A DNA stretch of 8,436 bases from Chloroflexota bacterium (GTDB taxonomy: Bacteria; Chloroflexota; UBA11872). Shown piece after piece: positions 6,584 to 8,436 of this stretch (positions are counted from its first letter, which is position 1; each line of letters opens with the position of its first letter). The notes under the pieces are model-generated. The model ran no database searches. It had not been told where the DNA came from and saw only the letters and a program-made list of their open reading frames with translations. Position numbers and translations under genes: made by a program. The DNA lies in contig JAPOXI010000108.1 in NCBI GenBank assembly GCA_026707185.1, positions 1 to 8,436 on the forward strand. The letters run 5' to 3'.

Positions 6584-7009
6584 GTGTACGAGGACGAGCA
6601 GCGGCCGTTCGCGCAGACCTACTTCTCCACTACACCCGCGGGGTTAGCTCGTGACGAGGACGAATGGCACGTTCACCGGCACCAGGAGGACCGCTTCGTC
6701 GTGGCCGCCGGTGACATCATCCTGGCACTCTGGGATGGTCGGGACGGCTCGTCGACCGCCGGCACGCTTGACATGCTGCCCATGGGCCAATCCCAGCCGG
6801 ATGACGCGCAATACACGGTGTTGATTCCCAGGCTCGTCCACCACGGCTTCATGGTGGCCGGCGACTTCCCCGCGATCCTCCTGAACTCACCCACGCGGCT
6901 CTATGACCCCAGCGACGAAGGCCGCGACCCATTTGACGAAGTCGGGGCGACTTTCGACAACGGCCAGCCATTCAGCTGGGCTGCCGTCCGCGAAATCCTG
7001 CGCGGCTAG
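6584..7009 (+). CDS. RmlC-like cupin (dTDP-4-dehydrorhamnose 3,5-epimerase-related), start uncertain
   Basis: From the first canonical start (GTG) this is a 141-residue single-domain cupin, but the true product is probably about 177 residues, because family-like sequence continues upstream. Seen in order: the strand FAQTYFSTTPAGLARDEDEW, the His-rich cupin motif HVHRHQEDRF followed by VVAAGDIILALWDGR, the second cupin motif LIPRLVHHGFMVAGD, and LLNSPTRLYDPSDEGRDPF. This layout is that of RmlC-type sugar epimerases. No rhamnose or other nucleotide-sugar gene is nearby, and I cannot confirm the full His/Asp/Tyr catalytic set, so epimerase activity on dTDP-sugars is not claimed; many such proteins serve other sugars or only bind ligands. 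It lies just behind mobA on the same strand and probably shares its transcript. Its TAG stop overlaps the stop of the convergent glutamate dehydrogenase gene. Confidence 0.75.
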   Translation: MYEDEQRPFAQTYFSTTPAGLARDEDEWHVHRHQEDRFVVAAGDIILALWDGRDGSSTAGTLDMLPMGQSQPDDAQYTVLIPRLVHHGFMVAGDFPAILLNSPTRLYDPSDEGRDPFDEVGATFDNGQPFSWAAVREILRG

Positions 7010-8265
7010 GGGTAAATCCCTCGAAGCTGGGTAGCCTCGGCCACGCGTCCAACCGCAATTTGGTAGGCCGCCTCGCGTAGGTTGACGTCGCGGTCTTGTG
7101 CCAGATCCCAGACCTCTTGCGCCGCGCGCCCCATGTGTTCGGCTAGCAGCCTGTTGATCTCGTCGCGACTCCAGAAGAAGTGCTGCATGCCCTGCACCCA
7201 CTCGTAGTAGGACACCGTCACGCCGCCGGCATTGGCCAGGATGTCGGGAACCACAACGACGCCTCGGTCGTTCAGCAGGTCGTCGGCCTCCGGCGTGACC
7301 GGACCGTTGGCGCCTTCGACGATCAGGCTTGCCCGAACGTCCGCGGCGTTGCCCGCGTGAATCTGGCCTTCGATGGCGGCCGGCGCCAGCACGTCGAGGT
7401 CCAGCGCCAGTAGCTCGGCGTTGGAGATGTGCTCGGCTTCGCAGTAGTCGGCCAGCCAGCCGCCATCCGCAACGTGCGTGTACACGCGCGAGGCATCGAG
7501 CCCGGTCGAGTCGTAGACGCCGCCGCTGCTGTCGCTGATGGCGACGACGGTGAATCCCGCCTCGCTGAAGAGTTGCAGGGCATTGAGGCCGACGTTGCCG
7601 GCGCCCTGGATAGCAACGGTTCCTGCTGCCGGGCGCCCCAGTCGTTCAAGCATGGCCTGCGTCGCCACCAGCATTCCCCTGGACGTGGCCCGTTCGCGGC
7701 CTTCCGAGCCGCCGATGGCTACCGGTTTGCCCGTGACCACCGCGGGAACCGAGTAGCCCACGTGCATTGAGTATGTGTCCATGATCCAGGCCATCACCTG
7801 CATGTTGGTGCCCATGTCGGGGGCCGGAATGTCGCTGTCGGGCCCCATCAGCGGAATGATCTCCGTGGCGTAGCGGCGGGTGAGATTCTCAAGTTCGTGG
7901 CGGCTCAGCGTGCGCGGATCGACGGTTACGCCGCCCTTGGCGCCGCCGTACGGCAGGTTCATCACGGCGCACTTCCAGGTCATCCACATGGCCAGGGCGC
8001 GCACCTCGTCCAGGTCGGCGCTGGGGTGGTAGCGGATGCCGCCCTTGGCAGGGCCGCGCGTAACGTTGTGCTGGACGCGGTAGCCGGTGAAGCAGGTGAT
8101 TGAGCCGTCATCCATCTCGACCGGGAAATTCACCGTGAGTTCGCGCTTGGGACAGCGCAGGACCTCACGAAGGTTGGGATCCAGTTCGATCTGGTCGGCC
8201 GCCTGGTCAAATTGGGCGAGGGCAGCGGCGTATGGTCCTTCGGGTGGCGCTGGTGCCGAGTTCAT
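7006..8265 (-). CDS. gdhA: Glutamate dehydrogenase (Glu/Leu/Phe/Val dehydrogenase family)
   Basis: The enzyme catalyses reversible oxidative deamination of L-glutamate to 2-oxoglutarate and ammonia with NAD(P), linking nitrogen assimilation to the TCA cycle; it acts as a cytosolic oligomer, usually a hexamer. The 419 residues match the usual hexameric length. The N-terminal substrate domain has K74 in GPAKGGIRYHP, K98 in MTWKCA, catalytic K110 in PYGGAKGGV and catalytic D150 in PAPDMGTN. The Rossmann domain has GAGNVG (221-226), then AISDSSGG with an acidic residue where NAD-preferring members often have one. EGANGPVTPEAD and DILANAGGVTVSYYEW complete the family signature. A leucine or phenylalanine dehydrogenase is unlikely, since those are shorter (about 350-370). 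The ATG at 8265 is the only start possible, because an in-frame TGA stands three codons upstream (8274-8272). No clear Shine-Dalgarno sequence precedes it. Confidence 0.96.
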   Translation of the reverse strand: MNSAPAPPEGPYAAALAQFDQAADQIELDPNLREVLRCPKRELTVNFPVEMDDGSITCFTGYRVQHNVTRGPAKGGIRYHPSADLDEVRALAMWMTWKCAVMNLPYGGAKGGVTVDPRTLSRHELENLTRRYATEIIPLMGPDSDIPAPDMGTNMQVMAWIMDTYSMHVGYSVPAVVTGKPVAIGGSEGRERATSRGMLVATQAMLERLGRPAAGTVAIQGAGNVGLNALQLFSEAGFTVVAISDSSGGVYDSTGLDASRVYTHVADGGWLADYCEAEHISNAELLALDLDVLAPAAIEGQIHAGNAADVRASLIVEGANGPVTPEADDLLNDRGVVVVPDILANAGGVTVSYYEWVQGMQHFFWSRDEINRLLAEHMGRAAQEVWDLAQDRDVNLREAAYQIAVGRVAEATQLRGIYP

Positions 8266-8320
8266 TTCGTGTTCACTGCGTGTCGGGTCATGTTCAAGTT
8301 CGAGCGCGGGTGGTCTTGCT

Positions 8321-8436
8321 TCATCCTAATCTCCGGCTCGATGAGGCGTCGCGCCAGGGCTTTTGCCAGCGCATGAGGGTAAATTCGGGGATGCGGTACC
8401 AGTCTTCGAAGCGGGGGTTGTGGCGGAGGGTGTCGG
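8321..8436 (-). CDS. C-terminal end of an unrecognised protein, cut by the window edge
   Basis: On the - strand a frame open from the window edge gives 37 residues and a TGA stop at 8323-8321. The translation begins DTLRHNPRFEDWYRIPEFTL and continues with MRWQKPWRDAS. Third codon positions are strongly G or C and the residue mix, rich in aromatic and charged residues, looks like real protein, unlike the other frames. I do not recognise the family. If it is a gene, its end lies 55 bases before the glutamate dehydrogenase start on the same strand, so the two could share a transcript. The 55 bases between (8266-8320) show no clear promoter or hairpin. Confidence 0.5.
   Translation of the reverse strand, partial: DTLRHNPRFEDWYRIPEFTLMRWQKPWRDASSSRRLG

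Noticed and set aside
8087..8329. 80-codon open frame on the + strand near the right end
   Set aside because: It is antisense to the start of glutamate dehydrogenase and shows no recognisable protein features.
1..8436. CRISPR arrays, transposons, tRNA or rRNA genes, phage or defence genes
   Set aside because: No regularly spaced repeats, transposase motifs, terminal repeats, tRNA-like folds or defence domains were seen; nearly all bases are covered by recognisable core genes.

Overview
This is a GC-rich bacterial window made almost entirely of housekeeping and core-metabolism genes packed close together. The organism is most likely a member of the Chloroflexota, possibly Dehalococcoidia or the SAR202 group. 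That placement is an inference from two things: primase DnaG carries extra residues inside the catalytic region of a kind I remember from Chloroflexota primases, and ppdK lies beside dnaG, an arrangement I also remember, without certainty, from Dehalococcoidia. It has not been tested by any search.

Left half, + strand: the window opens inside ppdK (pyruvate, phosphate dikinase; the first roughly 37 residues lie outside). After 30 bases comes a GNAT acetyltransferase of unknown substrate (2565-3386), then a 101-base gap and a complete dnaG primase (3488-5344). The first pair probably shares a transcript. dnaG may have its own promoter, because a TAnnnT box sits just upstream of its ATG, where no Shine-Dalgarno sequence is visible.

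Middle: a thioredoxin gene on the - strand (5390-5722) converges on dnaG and diverges from mobA (5804-6430, molybdenum cofactor guanylyltransferase). The 81-base divergent gap holds a good -35/-10 pair for the thioredoxin gene and a strong Shine-Dalgarno sequence that fixes its start. mobA is followed in the same frame by an RmlC-like cupin. Family-like sequence of the cupin reaches back well before its first canonical start codon (GTG 6584), yet no usable ATG, GTG or TTG exists there. This is the oddest feature of the window.

Right end: the cupin converges on a complete Glu/Leu/Phe/Val-type glutamate dehydrogenase on the - strand (7006-8265). One CTAG supplies the TAG stop codons of both genes. 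Beyond it, 8321-8436 on the - strand looks like the last 37 codons of another protein that I do not recognise.

Taken together the genes serve central carbon metabolism (PPDK), nitrogen and carbon exchange (GDH), replication (DnaG), redox balance (thioredoxin) and molybdenum cofactor maturation (MobA). I see no mobile element, CRISPR array, RNA gene or defence system, and no convincing sign of a new biological system. The points worth following are small: the missing cupin start, the shared stop site, a repeated short palindrome, and a possible leaderless dnaG transcript.
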